DNA from: Sarcocystis neurona
Taxonomy: Eukaryota; Apicomplexa; Conoidasida; Eucoccidiorida; Sarcocystidae
Direction: 5' to 3'
NCBI GenBank assembly: GCA_000727475.1
Contig: KL647319.1
Location: forward strand, 391,606-455,605
DNA length: 64,000 nucleotides
The notes below the pieces were generated by a model, which worked only from the letters and a program-made list of their open reading frames with translations, had not been told where the DNA came from and made no database searches. Positions 50,068-58,784 of this stretch are shown here, piece after piece; the first letter of the stretch is position 1, and every line of letters starts with the position of its first letter. The translations under genes were made by a program, and so were the position numbers.

Positions 50068-50469
50068 TCTGCTAATTCGGTCTCTGTTGTGATCTTTCGT
50101 CCTCCTCGCTTCGCATCCATGGATCCTCGCGGTGTTTTTGCTGCTGGAATAGCCGCTGCCGTCGGTGGTGTTGCAGCTGCTGCTGAACATACTGCTGCTG
50201 ACGAGGAAACTGCCGCTGCTGACAATAAAACTGCTGTCGCTGCTGCTGGTGACGCAGCTGCTGCTGCTGACAATGAAGCCGATACTGGTTGAATTACTGC
50301 TGCTGCTGCTGCTGACGAAGCTGTTTCTGCTGCTAGTAAAGGAGCTGCTGCTGGTGAAGGTGCTGCTGCTGCTGCGGTGGTGCACGTGCCCAGGAGACAA
50401 GCGGAAGACGAAGCGTTTCTGGCGGAATGGAGGCGGAGGAGGCAGCTGCTCTATCACCAAACGCAGAGG
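50068..50469 (+). pseudogene. Ala/Asp/Glu-rich exon interrupted by one in-frame TGA
   Basis: A strong acceptor (TTTGTCTTTCCTGCTGGCGTACGCAG) ends at 50067. The frame reads SANSVSVVIFRPPRFASMDP, with an internal ATG at 50119. An Ala-rich acidic part (EHTAADEETAAADNKTA) runs to TGA at 50290-50292. The same register continues without a break in style: ADEAVSAASKGAAAGEGAAA, then RRQAEDEAFLAEWRRRRQLL, to a donor-like AG/GTAGGA at 50469. It may be a pseudogene, an alternative exon pair, a sequence error, or a readthrough case. Confidence 0.35.
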
Positions 50470-50807
50470 TAGGAATGCACGAAAAGCAGTGCACACGCAG
50501 CAGCAGAGGGCACGCAGGAAGAACAGAAGAAGCAAACGCAGCAGAAACAGCAGCTGCAGCAGCAGGAATGGCAACTGCACCCGCAGAAGAGTCAGCTGCA
50601 GCAGAAGAAACAGCAGCGCCAGCAGCAGGAGCAGCTACAGCAGCGGAAGAACCACACACACAGCAGCAGCGAAAGGCGCAGCTGCCGCAGAAGAAACGGC
50701 AGCAGCAGAAGTATGAGTTTCAAAAGGAGAGACAGCAGTGGCAGAAGAATCAGCTGCAGCAGCACCAAAGGGCACACAGCAGCAGAAAAAAGAGGAAACT
50801 TCCGTAA
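50427..50807 (+). CDS. Glu/Ala then Gln-rich frame
   Basis: The ATG at 50427 gives 126 residues: MEAEEAAALSPNAEVGMHEK, an Ala/Glu block (NAAETAAAAAGMATAPAEES) and a Gln/Lys tail (KYEFQKERQQWQKNQLQQHQ), ending RKKRKLP at a TAA. After that TAA the same register stays coding-like to 51236 with one further TGA at 50865. It overlaps the end of the 50068-50469 frame in another register. Function unknown. Confidence 0.35.
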   Translation: MEAEEAAALSPNAEVGMHEKQCTRSSRGHAGRTEEANAAETAAAAAGMATAPAEESAAAEETAAPAAGAATAAEEPHTQQQRKAQLPQKKRQQQKYEFQKERQQWQKNQLQQHQRAHSSRKKRKLP

Positions 50808-50867
50808 CAGCAGAAACAGCAGCAGCAGAAGAGGCAAGAACTGCTGCAGCAGGAGGATCCGCGATGA

Positions 50868-51236
50868 CAGGATGAAAATACTCACCCGTCCCCGATCTCA
50901 GAAGCACAGCCGTGCAGCAAACAGTTGCATGCAACGGAGATGGCTACGGGTTTTCTGCCTTCAAAGTTACATCTGTCTGAGAAAAAGGAAGTCGTCGAGG
51001 CTCCCGAGCGCTCGTGGGGCAGCAGTATTCTGCAGGTTACTTCTTCGAACGCCCTGAACAAATTTGAGTCTCTTGTCGCGCTCCTCTTGTCCCCCCCGCC
51101 GCTCCTCCCCGCATGCAATATCTTCACATATCTTTCTAGAGGGTGGCTATGTGTGAACGTATTCACACCATTACACACATATATATCTAAGACCCTCTCT
51201 TTTCGTGTATATATATGTATATATACGTGTATATAG
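50868..51236 (+). CDS. Candidate exon, mixed composition
   Basis: The frame is open from 50868 after a TGA. It reads QDENTHPSPISEAQPCSKQL, then TEMATGFLPSKLHLSEKKEV and SWGSSILQVTSSNALNKFES, before drifting into TA/CT microsatellite. An acceptor-like CCCCGATCTCAG ends at 50901. A donor may lie at CTGCAG/GTTACT (about 51036). Internal ATG at 50940. It is the most convincing unique coding segment of the 50-51 kb area. Confidence 0.4.
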   Translation, partial: QDENTHPSPISEAQPCSKQLHATEMATGFLPSKLHLSEKKEVVEAPERSWGSSILQVTSSNALNKFESLVALLLSPPPLLPACNIFTYLSRGWLCVNVFTPLHTYISKTLSFRVYICIYTCI

Positions 51237-51960
51237 ATATAGATAATGAGACCTACACACGCATATACACGTGTTTCTATCTCTACATGTAAAGGTGGGT
51301 GTTAACTAATATATACTTACCGACACAGATATATACATGTGATGCAGGGTGTAAGGTAAATAAACATATATATATATGTATATATGCATGTATATATATA
51401 TACCTCTGTCTCTGTTTCTCTCTGTCTCTCTGTATATATATATATATATGTATGTATATGGCGGTCGATATACACCTATATATGTAGGTGTATAGGTAGG
51501 CTAGTCAGTACAGGTTTGTTAGACTGAATTTGTTGCGAAGGGGTGAGTATTGCTCCACGTCGCTGCATGCGTAAGAAGAAGAAACCCCTCCTCCCACATT
51601 ATTAGCTTCTCCACACGCTGTACGTACACCGCAGAGGGTGCAAAGCACTCGCTTCTCCCCTCTTACTACGCTGAACATCGGCAACGTCTACGTACATATA
51701 TATGCGTATGCTTACACATATGCATGCATGCGTATATATATGTATGTTCACACATGCATATACATGCATGCATACGTATGTTTATACATACGCGTATACA
51801 TGTCCACACAACATACATATATATATTGTGTACGCAGGACTACACATGAGTGTGTGAGTAGTTACACAGTCGTTTTGTATATACGTGGCCTACACATGTA
51901 TACTTAGAAAGCAACAGATATACACATAAATATTTATGTCTCTACATACAGGCGTGTGTA
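51179..51960. repeat. TA/TG/TCTC microsatellite region
   Basis: Repeated (TA)n, GCATGTATA and CTCTGTCTC runs across about 780 bases, including 51370-51400, 51432-51455 and 51690-51800. No supported gene. A CTGTACGTACACC element sits at 51618-51630. Confidence 0.75.
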
Positions 51961-52254
51961 CGAGGTGACGCATCTCTCTTGCTCTGCTGCGAATTTGCGG
52001 CCCAACTTTTGCAGCAAACTCAACGCCTACAAACACCGGGAGAGCTGCTACGGGTCCACGAGGTCCTGAGGATTTGCTGCATCTTCTTTCGACAATCCCA
52101 GCGTCCCCCTCTCCGTCTCTTCCCTGTTTTTCTCTTTTTCTCTCTCTCACGTGATTCCTGCGTGGCTCTCCGGCGGTGTGGATATCTTACGCTGCATGTA
52201 TACATACACACATATATACACACACACGTACATATCTCTTTTTTTTGTTCTCTC

Positions 52255-52266
52255 TCCCACTCTATT

Positions 52267-52297
<31 letters not shown>

Positions 52298-52500
52298 GTG
52301 CGCCTCTCTGTCTCTCTCTCTACATATATATATATATACATATATTTGCGTGCGTATGTGCGCTCCCCTCTCTTTCTGGCTCTCCCTCTGTATATATATA
52401 TGCGTGCGTACTGCGCCCTCCTCTCTTTCTGGTTCTCCCTCTGTATATATATATATATGCACATATATGTCTGTGTATCTCTCTGTCTCTGTGTGTGTAT
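52255..52500. repeat. TA plus CT compound microsatellite with a 54-bp duplication
   Basis: (TA)n and CTCTCT runs. A 54-bp unit starting TGCGTGCGTA occurs at 52347 and 52401 with few changes. Confidence 0.8.
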
Positions 52501-52581
52501 GTTTGTCTCTCTGTGCTTGCGCATGCATACAAATGTCTGAGCTTCCCCACGTTTGTGCGGGGTGTGGGGTGTCGGGAGCGA

Positions 52582-53187
52582 ATGTCCGAAGGAGTAGGGG
52601 ATTTCTACGTGCTTGCTAAGTTTTCGAGAATATCGGGAGGACGACTGCAGAGAAAAGTCCCTCTCCATCCTGACAGAAGGAGATTTAGCAGCAACTTCTC
52701 GCTTCTGTCTCTGCTGTTCGGTCTCCACAAGCGTGCTGCTGCGGACCAAACACCTGCTCAGCGCTGCAGGTCCGCGCCTGCGTCATCGTCTGGGAAGCAG
52801 AGGCCCATAGATGGCGCTTCGAGAGGAGAAACGGGGAAGAAAATTCAAAATAGGTCCACAAATGTGTCGCGGTTCCTCGGGAAAGTCACCGTTGGGGAGT
52901 CGCCACCGCATATGACAGAGGCACAGGCAGAGACGCACCAGCTGGCCGCAGGAGTCGTGCTGTACATACACCCCATACACTCCTCTCTCTCTGCATATAT
53001 ATGTATGTGTATACAGCGAGAGGGGAGGTTGAATCTTTATGCGAATGTTTATAGCTGTGACTCCTATCTCTCTACTTTTACATGGAAATCTGTGTGTGTT
53101 TCTATCTACCCCAACATATATATGTTGTGCGTGCGGGTCGGGGTCTGCCTACAGTTGAACCCTATATACACATATATTTGCAGCTGA
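52582..53187 (+). CDS. Possible 201-residue protein
   Basis: The ATG at 52582 gives MSEGVGDFYVLAKFSRISGG, a basic stretch (LQRKVPLHPDRRRFSSNFSL), a Ser/Ala part and KKIQNRSTNVSRFLGKVTVG. It then drifts into Tyr/Ile/Cys-rich sequence near TA repeats, so only the first 130 residues are persuasive. A minus-strand ATG-less frame over 52600-52749 also looks protein-like. Function unknown. Confidence 0.35.
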   Translation: MSEGVGDFYVLAKFSRISGGRLQRKVPLHPDRRRFSSNFSLLSLLFGLHKRAAADQTPAQRCRSAPASSSGKQRPIDGASRGETGKKIQNRSTNVSRFLGKVTVGESPPHMTEAQAETHQLAAGVVLYIHPIHSSLSAYICMCIQREGRLNLYANVYSCDSYLSTFTWKSVCVSIYPNIYMLCVRVGVCLQLNPIYTYICS

Positions 53188-53189
53188 GT

Positions 53190-54240
53190 CTCGTAGTTTT
53201 TTTGAGTTCTCTTTCTCTTTGCCTGCTTGTAAATCCACGTACGTTTCACTCTTATCTATTCCGGAATCTAAGTCTGCTTGTCCACACCAATATGCACATG
53301 TACGTATTTTGTACATACGAGTATATATATACGTGTCTGTGTCCCTAGACAGTCTTTTCTTCCATTTCTGCTTGAATTTGTATACAGAAGGTTGTGAACT
53401 TGGTCGTACAACTCTACGCTAGACTGGAGTAAACCTATAAATCTGGATCTACGCTTACATATGTATACGAGTACGTACACGTACGTGTGCGTGTGTGTGT
53501 GACTATCCACAAATGTGGGGAAATGCTTCTATCTCTCTCAATGCCTGTCTCGCTCTCTGTGTTTGTCTCTAAGACCCTTCTATATGTGTAAAGTTTTCCT
53601 CATTTGTATCGGGGCCCTCTCTTCTTCGCAACACCACTTAGAGACAACTCCGGCTACACTTCTGTGGCTTACGTTGTCGTATTTACACCTACATAGATAT
53701 CCATCCGTCCCAATATCTGCGTTGCTTCCTCCGTATCCGGGTATCTGTAGACATGCAGAGAAAGGAATATATGCGTGGGTGTATATTTCTCTCTCTGTCT
53801 ACACTGGTATCTCTATCATCTCTCCCTGTAGCGACGTGCCCGTTTCTGTTGATATGTCTATCTTCGTCTGCATATATGTAGACACACGGGTCAAGACCTA
53901 CGTGTCTACATCTTTCTCGATACACACGTACAGGTGTATATGTGTCTCGCTTCTCCGATTCACGCTTTCGTATCTCTCTCTGAATAGTTACAACTTCGAC
54001 TACGTTGCCGCGTTTCTCTTTGTCCTTATACCTTGTGCATGTCCATATCACTCTTTCTGTATACACCCGTCCATATGTGTCCCCACACTCATATCGAATT
54101 TGCACTCGTTTCTTTATATATATATATTCCTGTTTTCCCCTCGATTTCCTTTACGTGACGGTCTGTCTGCGTCTGCTTCTGTACACATACATGCATGTGT
54201 GTAACTGTACTTCGTCGCCGTGCATATGTGCAGCTGCGGG
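53190..54240. other. Pyrimidine/TA-biased sequence without a supported gene
   Basis: The plus strand is CT-rich (TCTCTCTC, CTATCTC) with short TA runs. A 229-codon plus frame (53515-54204) and a 138-codon minus frame overlap here but both mirror the base bias, so neither is called. Confidence 0.5.
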
Positions 54241-54243
54241 GGA

Positions 54244-54983
54244 CTAGAAAGTTGAAGGAGAAGATGGCGGGGCACCGTCTCTGTGGAGGGGTGGGAAAAC
54301 TCTCCGCTGATTTTCCTCGGCTTGTGCGGGTGGGGGCCAAATAGAGTTCGTGCGTAGAGCAGTCGATACGGCAGCAGCTGGGAGCCAAAAGTGGCTTCCT
54401 TCGGCTGCCTCACCCATGCGGAGAACCGCCAGAGAGGAGAGGACTGCGCGCATGCGCCTCAAGATTTGAAGTAGAGGGGGGATTATACGGCAAGTGTAGC
54501 AGTTCACGCATGCAAGTGCCTCAAGTTTCCCTGTAGAGAATAACATGAAAGTGTGGGGAACAGAGGATTGCCTAGCAAGTGTAATGTGTCGACTATAAGA
54601 GGAAGGCAGGCGTGCGCCTCGTTGCGTGGGGTAGACGTGTCAGCAAGTGGGACGTTGAACAGAGTGGCGCGTCTTTCGCTGCTGCCGTTACGCATTCTTC
54701 TTCTTCTGCCTGCAGCCGTCGCTGCTGCTATTCCTCTGTTGCTGCAACAACGACTTTGCTGTCGGTCTGCGTCGCATGCGCACTTTTTGCCTGGATGCCT
54801 GCAGCACCCTGGGAGGGGGAGGGCCGCGACCGACCGCCTGCTATTCTGCTGACTTCGAACAGAACGAAGAAAAGACGGCGGCAGCAGGAGAAGGAGCAGG
54901 AGGGGAAGGGAGAGAAGCAGAAGCCGTAGCAGCGCGCGCACCAGCTGCAGCCGGCAGCGCAGCAGCAGACAGTAGGCATGCAT
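54244..54983 (-). CDS. Two-exon candidate secretory protein
   Basis: Proposed join: 54983-54692, then 54530-54244. Exon 1 starts at a true ATG with MHAYCLLLRC, then a long hydrophobic stretch (LLRLLLLSLPLLLLLLLPP) fitting a signal anchor or signal peptide. A Cys/Arg-rich part follows (GCCRHPGKKCACDADRQQSR). The donor GTAACG leaves phase 1. The acceptor TGTTATTCTCTACAG restores it with an Arg codon. Exon 2 reads KLEALACVNCYTCRIIPPLL and ends GAPPSSPSTF. The total is 192 residues with a 161-bp intron. Unspliced, each exon is an ATG-led frame of 159 and 100 residues. No family recognised. Confidence 0.5.
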
Positions 54984-55020
54984 CTGGATCGCTGGCTGCA
55001 GCAGGACGCAGGGGGGGGGA

Positions 55021-56036
55021 TCACCGCGCCTCTATCGACCTCCATGCAATTGCTGGCTGGGGAGCGATTGCTGGTGTCAGCTCTGCTGACGCTGCTGGTG
55101 CGTCGACTGAAGATGTAAACTTCAGCAGCCCTGCAGAAGGGGCAGCCGTTTTTTCTGCTGCAGGCGCTTCTTCTTCGTCTTCCTCCTCTGCCAGTGGTGG
55201 CGTTGCTCCCGCTGCTGCTGCTGCGGCTGTGCCTCCTGCCGGTGCGAGGACGACGGTCGCTGGTGCGGCAGGTGTTTCTGCCGGACTTCGTGCCGCTGCT
55301 GCTGCCCTTCCGCTTCCGCCTGCCGTTGCGCATGCTGCTGCTGCTCCTGCAGCTGTCACTGCTCTCCCTGATACTGCTGCTGCTGCCGATAGCGACGAAG
55401 ACAGCGACACCGATGACTCACCAGGAGTTGAACTCACTGCAGCAGCAGCGGCCGCAGCGACAGCTGCGGCAGCAGCAACAGCCGGGGCAAGGGCTGCCCA
55501 AGCAGCGCTCCTGTCGGCCTGCTGAATCCGCTGTATAAACCTGCTGTTTGTGTGAGGGAAGCTTCTCTCACAGACTTCGCACCTCAACAGGGGAGACACA
55601 CTTGCTGCTGCACACCCCACTAGTGAGCTGCTGCCGCTGCCGCCGCCAGAGCTGCTGCTGCTGCTGCCGATTCGCTTTCTTCCGGAAGATGGGGGCCCAG
55701 CGCGTGATGCACCAGCAGCAGGAGGTGGACGAACACTACGAAAACGTACCGTGGGAGGTGCTGCTCTAGTGTCTGCTACTGCTCTTGCAGCATCACCTGC
55801 TGCTGTTGGACCATCTGCTCCTGCTGTTGGATCATCTACTGCTGCTGTTGGATCACTTGCTGCTGCTGTTACGGCATCTGTCATTGCTGCTGTTGGATCA
55901 CCTGCCGCTGCTGTTGCAACACCTGCGACTGCAGTAGTAAATTCTGTTGCGGTTTTGGCGTATGCTTGCGGCGTGGCCGCTGCTGCTGGTGTTACATGCT
56001 GGTGCTGCTGCTGATGCCCTTCTTGAAAGTCGGCCA
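55021..56036 (-). CDS. Ala-rich protein exon with a degenerate zinc-finger-like segment
   Basis: An acceptor (TGCTTCCCTTTTGCGAATGTAG) precedes 56036. The exon reads ADFQEGHQQQHQHVTPAAAA, then a GDPTAAM/V-type repeat, Arg/Pro and Ser runs, and LLRCEVCERSFPHTNSRFIQ. Ala-rich sequence, an acidic run (LAEEEDEEEAPAAE) and a unique C-terminus (ELTPAIAPQPAIAWRSIEAR) complete it, ending in a TGA at 55021-55023. The CxxC and aromatic spacing resemble a C2H2 finger, but the two His are missing. No ATG lies in the frame up to 56454, so an upstream exon is required. The ATG of the next minus-strand gene lies only 37 bp downstream. Confidence 0.55.
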
Positions 56037-56374
56037 CTACATTCGCAAAAGGGAAGCAGCAGCGAAAGGCGACAGAATGAAGAAGTAGGAGCAACAGCCG
56101 CAGCAGCAGTGGTAAGAAGTAGTAGCAGCAGCTGAATACTGCAGCAGCTGCTGCAGAAAAGTCGCGGCCTGCCTGGCAGAGGCAGGAACGCACCTGCAGC
56201 TGCGTGTCAACGCACCAGCGCAAAACTGCAGCAGCAGTAGCAGTCCTTCCGCAGAGGCGCGGAAACAGTAGGGCATTGCAGCGGCAGTGAGAAGGAGAAG
56301 CCGCAGCTGCGACAGACAGAGCGAACTCTCCGGTAGCTAAGCAGAAGCTTGCCCGGCAGCGTGCGACGGGATAG

Positions 56375-56644
56375 CCGCAGCGCAGAGGGAGGGATGCGGA
56401 CCTGATCGGCGATGCTGCTGCTGTTGTTGCTGCTTTTGCATGCTGCTGCTGCTTTTACCCGTTGTTGCTGTTTTTGCCTGCCGGTGCTGTTTTCTTATGT
56501 ATTAAGACGGCAGAGGCAGTGAGGAAAGCAGGCGGCCGCAGCATCGGAAAACAGCGGCAGCTGCTGCTGGCTGCAAGCTTTATTATCGGCGATGCACTAA
56601 CACAGATGGCCCATGCGAACGCCTGCCTGCAGTTTGCATTGTGA
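56375..56644 (+). CDS. Hydrophobic terminal exon, possibly membrane protein
   Basis: The frame is open from 56375, directly after a TAG that could be an acceptor (GGGATAG). It reads QRREGDADLIGDAAAVVAAF, a hydrophobic stretch (CCCCFYPLLLFLPAGAVFLC) and IKTAEAVRKAGGRSIGKQRQ. It ends LLLAASFIIGDALTQMAHAN and CLQFAL with TGA. There is no ATG before residue 80, so it would be a last exon. The FIIGDALTQ phrase recalls the GDxxxQ motif of the Mpv17/PMP22 family, but that is only a hint. Confidence 0.4.
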   Translation, partial: PQRRGRDADLIGDAAAVVAAFACCCCFYPLLLFLPAGAVFLCIKTAEAVRKAGGRSIGKQRQLLLAASFIIGDALTQMAHANACLQFAL

Positions 56645-57055
56645 AGAAGAAGAAGATCTGTTCTTTTACTCCGAAACGTTTCAGATTCGTCTCTCTACCG
56701 TCTGACGTGTATACACAGAGAGAGAAGAAAAAGAGAGAGAAGTCTGCTTTCACCATGTATGTATTAATCGGCATACGTGTGTACGCATCTACGTGTATAT
56801 GTATAACACATACATATGTATGTGTCCTTCTCAATCTGCATATTTGGTTATGTTTGCCGGAGAAGTTTGGTCTTCTGCGTCTATTCACGTGCTGAGACAT
56901 AGCTCTTGAATATATATATATATATATATGTCTATGTATGACATGTCTGGGTATATATATATATATGTGTATAATAGCTTGCGTCCGCACTTTTTTGTGT
57001 GTCTGATTACATTGACCGAGTAAGCTTCTTCTTCTGCGCATACTCACGTGCATGG
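56645..57055. other. Purine patch and TA microsatellite, no gene
   Basis: GAGAGAAGAAAAAG-type purines (56720-56745) and (TA)n at 56910-56930 and 56952-56965. Nothing coding is supported. Confidence 0.5.
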
Positions 57056-57300
57056 ATGCAGCTCTTCACACCCGGTATGCATGTGCATGCAGCGGTGAAT
57101 CACGTATGCAACAGTTGGTGCATGCATGCGTCAGTTCCGCTGGAACGCTTTCGATTCGGGAACGAGAAAAAACAAGGCAGTCTGCCGTTGGGCGATACAC
57201 GTATCTCCAGAAAGGATAAAGATGCAGAGGTAGAGCAGCACCTAGTTAATTGTTGCCTCCTTGCTCAGACTCCGTCTCTCCGGCCGCTTGGCTTTTCTTT
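57056..57300 (+). CDS. Possible N-terminal exon
   Basis: The ATG at 57056 gives MQLFTPGMHVHAAVNHVCNS and PLERFRFGNEKKQGSLPLGD, then TRISRKDKDAEVEQHLVNCC. Leu/Cys runs follow that are antisense to CAG tracts. Only the first 80 residues are persuasive; the frame formally continues to 58057. No splice donor chosen. Confidence 0.3.
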
Positions 57301-57831
57301 GCTGCTGCCGCTGCTGCTGCTACCAGAAACACCGGGTGTCCTGCTGCGTCTGCTTTCACTCCCTGCTTGCTGCGGGCGGTTGTGCTGTCTAGGCGGCGGT
57401 TCACCTGCTGCTGTATTCTTCGTGTTGCTTTCACAACAGCAACGCACTGCTACCCTGCTTCCGCTGCTGCTGCCCTTTTGGCGTCGCTGGTGCTCTGCTG
57501 CTGCTGTTCTTTTGCTGTTGCTGCGGCCCTGCGTCCGCTGCTGCTCTCGCGCTCCTGCTGCAGCTGCTCTTCTGCTGTTGCTGCCGCTCTTCGGCTGTTG
57601 CTGCTGCTCTTCGGCAGCTTCGGCTGCTCTTTGCTGTTGCTGTCGCCCCGTTTTTGCTGCTGCTGTCCTGCTGGCCCTGCTGTTGCTTTTCGCTCGCTGC
57701 TGCTCTTGTTCCGCTGCTGCTGCTGCTGCTCTTCGTTTCCTGTTCTTTTGCTCTTGCTGTCCCGCTTCTGTCGCTGCCCCTGCTTTTCTCTTGCTGCTGC
57801 TTCTCTGCTGTGGCTGCCACCCTACTTTCAC
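57265..57831 (-). CDS. Possible Gln/Ala/Lys HAAR exon
   Basis: The 188-codon minus-strand frame has no ATG start. It reads KVGWQPQQRSSSKRKAGAAT, then AEQEQQRAKSNSRASRTAAA, and ends SSGSSKEKPSGRRDGV. A second minus frame (57431-57913) is similar in style. CAG background makes the register uncertain. It could be an exon of a gene continuing from the 58043-58342 frame. Weak. Confidence 0.25.
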   Translation of the reverse strand: MKVGWQPQQRSSSKRKAGAATEAGQQEQKNRKRRAAAAAAEQEQQRAKSNSRASRTAAAKTGRQQQQRAAEAAEEQQQQPKSGSNSRRAAAAGAREQQRTQGRSNSKRTAAAEHQRRQKGSSSGSRVAVRCCCESNTKNTAAGEPPPRQHNRPQQAGSESRRSRTPGVSGSSSSGSSKEKPSGRRDGV

Positions 57832-58042
57832 TGCGCCTTCCCGATGCTGTTGCTGCTGCTCCTCTGCAGTCGCTGATACCTTGCTCTTGTTGCTGCGGCT
57901 GTTCTACTCCCACTGCTGCTTCCTGCGTTGGCTGCTACTGCCACTCCCTTTCCACCTCTCCTGCTGTTTTCACTGTCCAGATACTACTGCTGCTGCTGGT
58001 GCGTCGATTCCCTGGCGAGAGCAGCAGCAGCGGCAGCAACAA

Positions 58043-58342
58043 TTATTGCGTTACTGAAGACTCTATTCCGGACGCAGTTGCCCTCCGTTCCCGTCCCTTT
58101 CTTTCTCGCAGTGCCATTTCTCTGTTTCTCCTGCTGGCGGTGGTGCTCTTCCTAGTAACTGCTGCCTGCTGCTGGTCTTCTGTCGCTGCGAGAATTAGCT
58201 GGACGTCGGTGCTATTCCCGAACTGCTTCTTACCGTTGGCTACGTGCAGCGGCGTTGCCGCGGCGCCTGTTTGTGGCTGCTGCGCAGGCAGCTGCACGCG
58301 CGTTCTCACCTCAGCTGCTGCTGCCGTAACTACCATTGGCAT
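58043..58342 (-). CDS. Unrecognised 99-residue protein
   Basis: The ATG at 58342 (GGGAATGCC) gives MPMVVTAAAAEVRTRVQLPA, then LHVANGKKQFGNSTDVQLIL and a basic C-terminal half (TTASRRNREMALRERKGRER), ending SGIESSVTQ with TGA. It is mixed in composition with several Arg/Lys clusters. The overlapping plus frame (to 58463) has a hydrophobic stretch but no suitable ATG. It could be a complete small gene or the first exon of a minus-strand gene. Function unknown. Confidence 0.45.
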   Translation of the reverse strand: MPMVVTAAAAEVRTRVQLPAQQPQTGAAATPLHVANGKKQFGNSTDVQLILAATEDQQQAAVTRKSTTASRRNREMALRERKGRERRATASGIESSVTQ

Positions 58343-58389
58343 TCCCAGGATCCTCCTGCTAGCGTCTCCCCCGCATCCAATTTTTGAAC

Positions 58390-58647
58390 ATGTTGCCGCA
58401 GGCGTTGCTTCTGCTACTGTTGTTGTTGTTGTTGTTACATTGCTGCGCTTATGTCTCTGTTAGCGCTGCTGCTGCACTGCTGCCGCACCACTGGGTGGCG
58501 CCTGCAGAGCCCACCTGCAGAGACAAGCTCGCTGCCGCTGCTGCTGCTGCTGAGGGCGACACAGGAGGCCGCCGTGACTGTGTCGCATGCGAAGGGGGTA
58601 TACGCTGCCGGCGCATGTCTCAAGTCTTCGCAAAAACACATGTCTGA
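58390..58647 (+). CDS. Small secretory protein or first exon
   Basis: The ATG at 58390 opens MLPQ and then an eleven-Leu core encoded by mixed codons (TTG, CTT, CTG, CTA, TTA). HCCAYVSVSAAAALLPHHW follows, a typical signal peptide with a likely cut after VSVSA. The remainder is Cys-containing (APAEPTCRDKLAAAAAAAEG, then DCVACEGGIRCRRMSQVF) and stops at 58647. A donor-like GG/GTATAC near 58600 could splice to the exon near 58785, but phases were not shown to match. Total 85 residues. Coccidian surface antigens have similar N-termini, but no family signature was seen. Confidence 0.45.
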   Translation: MLPQALLLLLLLLLLLHCCAYVSVSAAAALLPHHWVAPAEPTCRDKLAAAAAAAEGDTGGRRDCVACEGGIRCRRMSQVFAKTHV

Positions 58648-58784
58648 GTGTCCACAGCCCTGCAGGGGGGACAGTCTTGCCGCCGCAGAACTCGTCCCAG
58701 TGACGTAGACACGTGCTGTTTTGATATGAGAGCTTGTGGCTGCATGCATCCAGGCATGCACGTAGCTGTGCGCCGCTGAGAACT

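Noticed and set aside
50290..50292. Selenocysteine at the in-frame TGA
   Set aside because: No redox-motif context (no nearby Cys pair) and no insertion element recognised; mutation or splicing is simpler.
53515..54204. 229-codon plus-strand frame
   Set aside because: It reflects CT-biased sequence; an equally long minus frame covers the same bases.
54776..55525. 249-codon plus-strand Ala-rich ATG frame
   Set aside because: The minus exon has a good acceptor, a CxxC segment and a co-directional downstream gene, so it is preferred. The plus frame remains possible.
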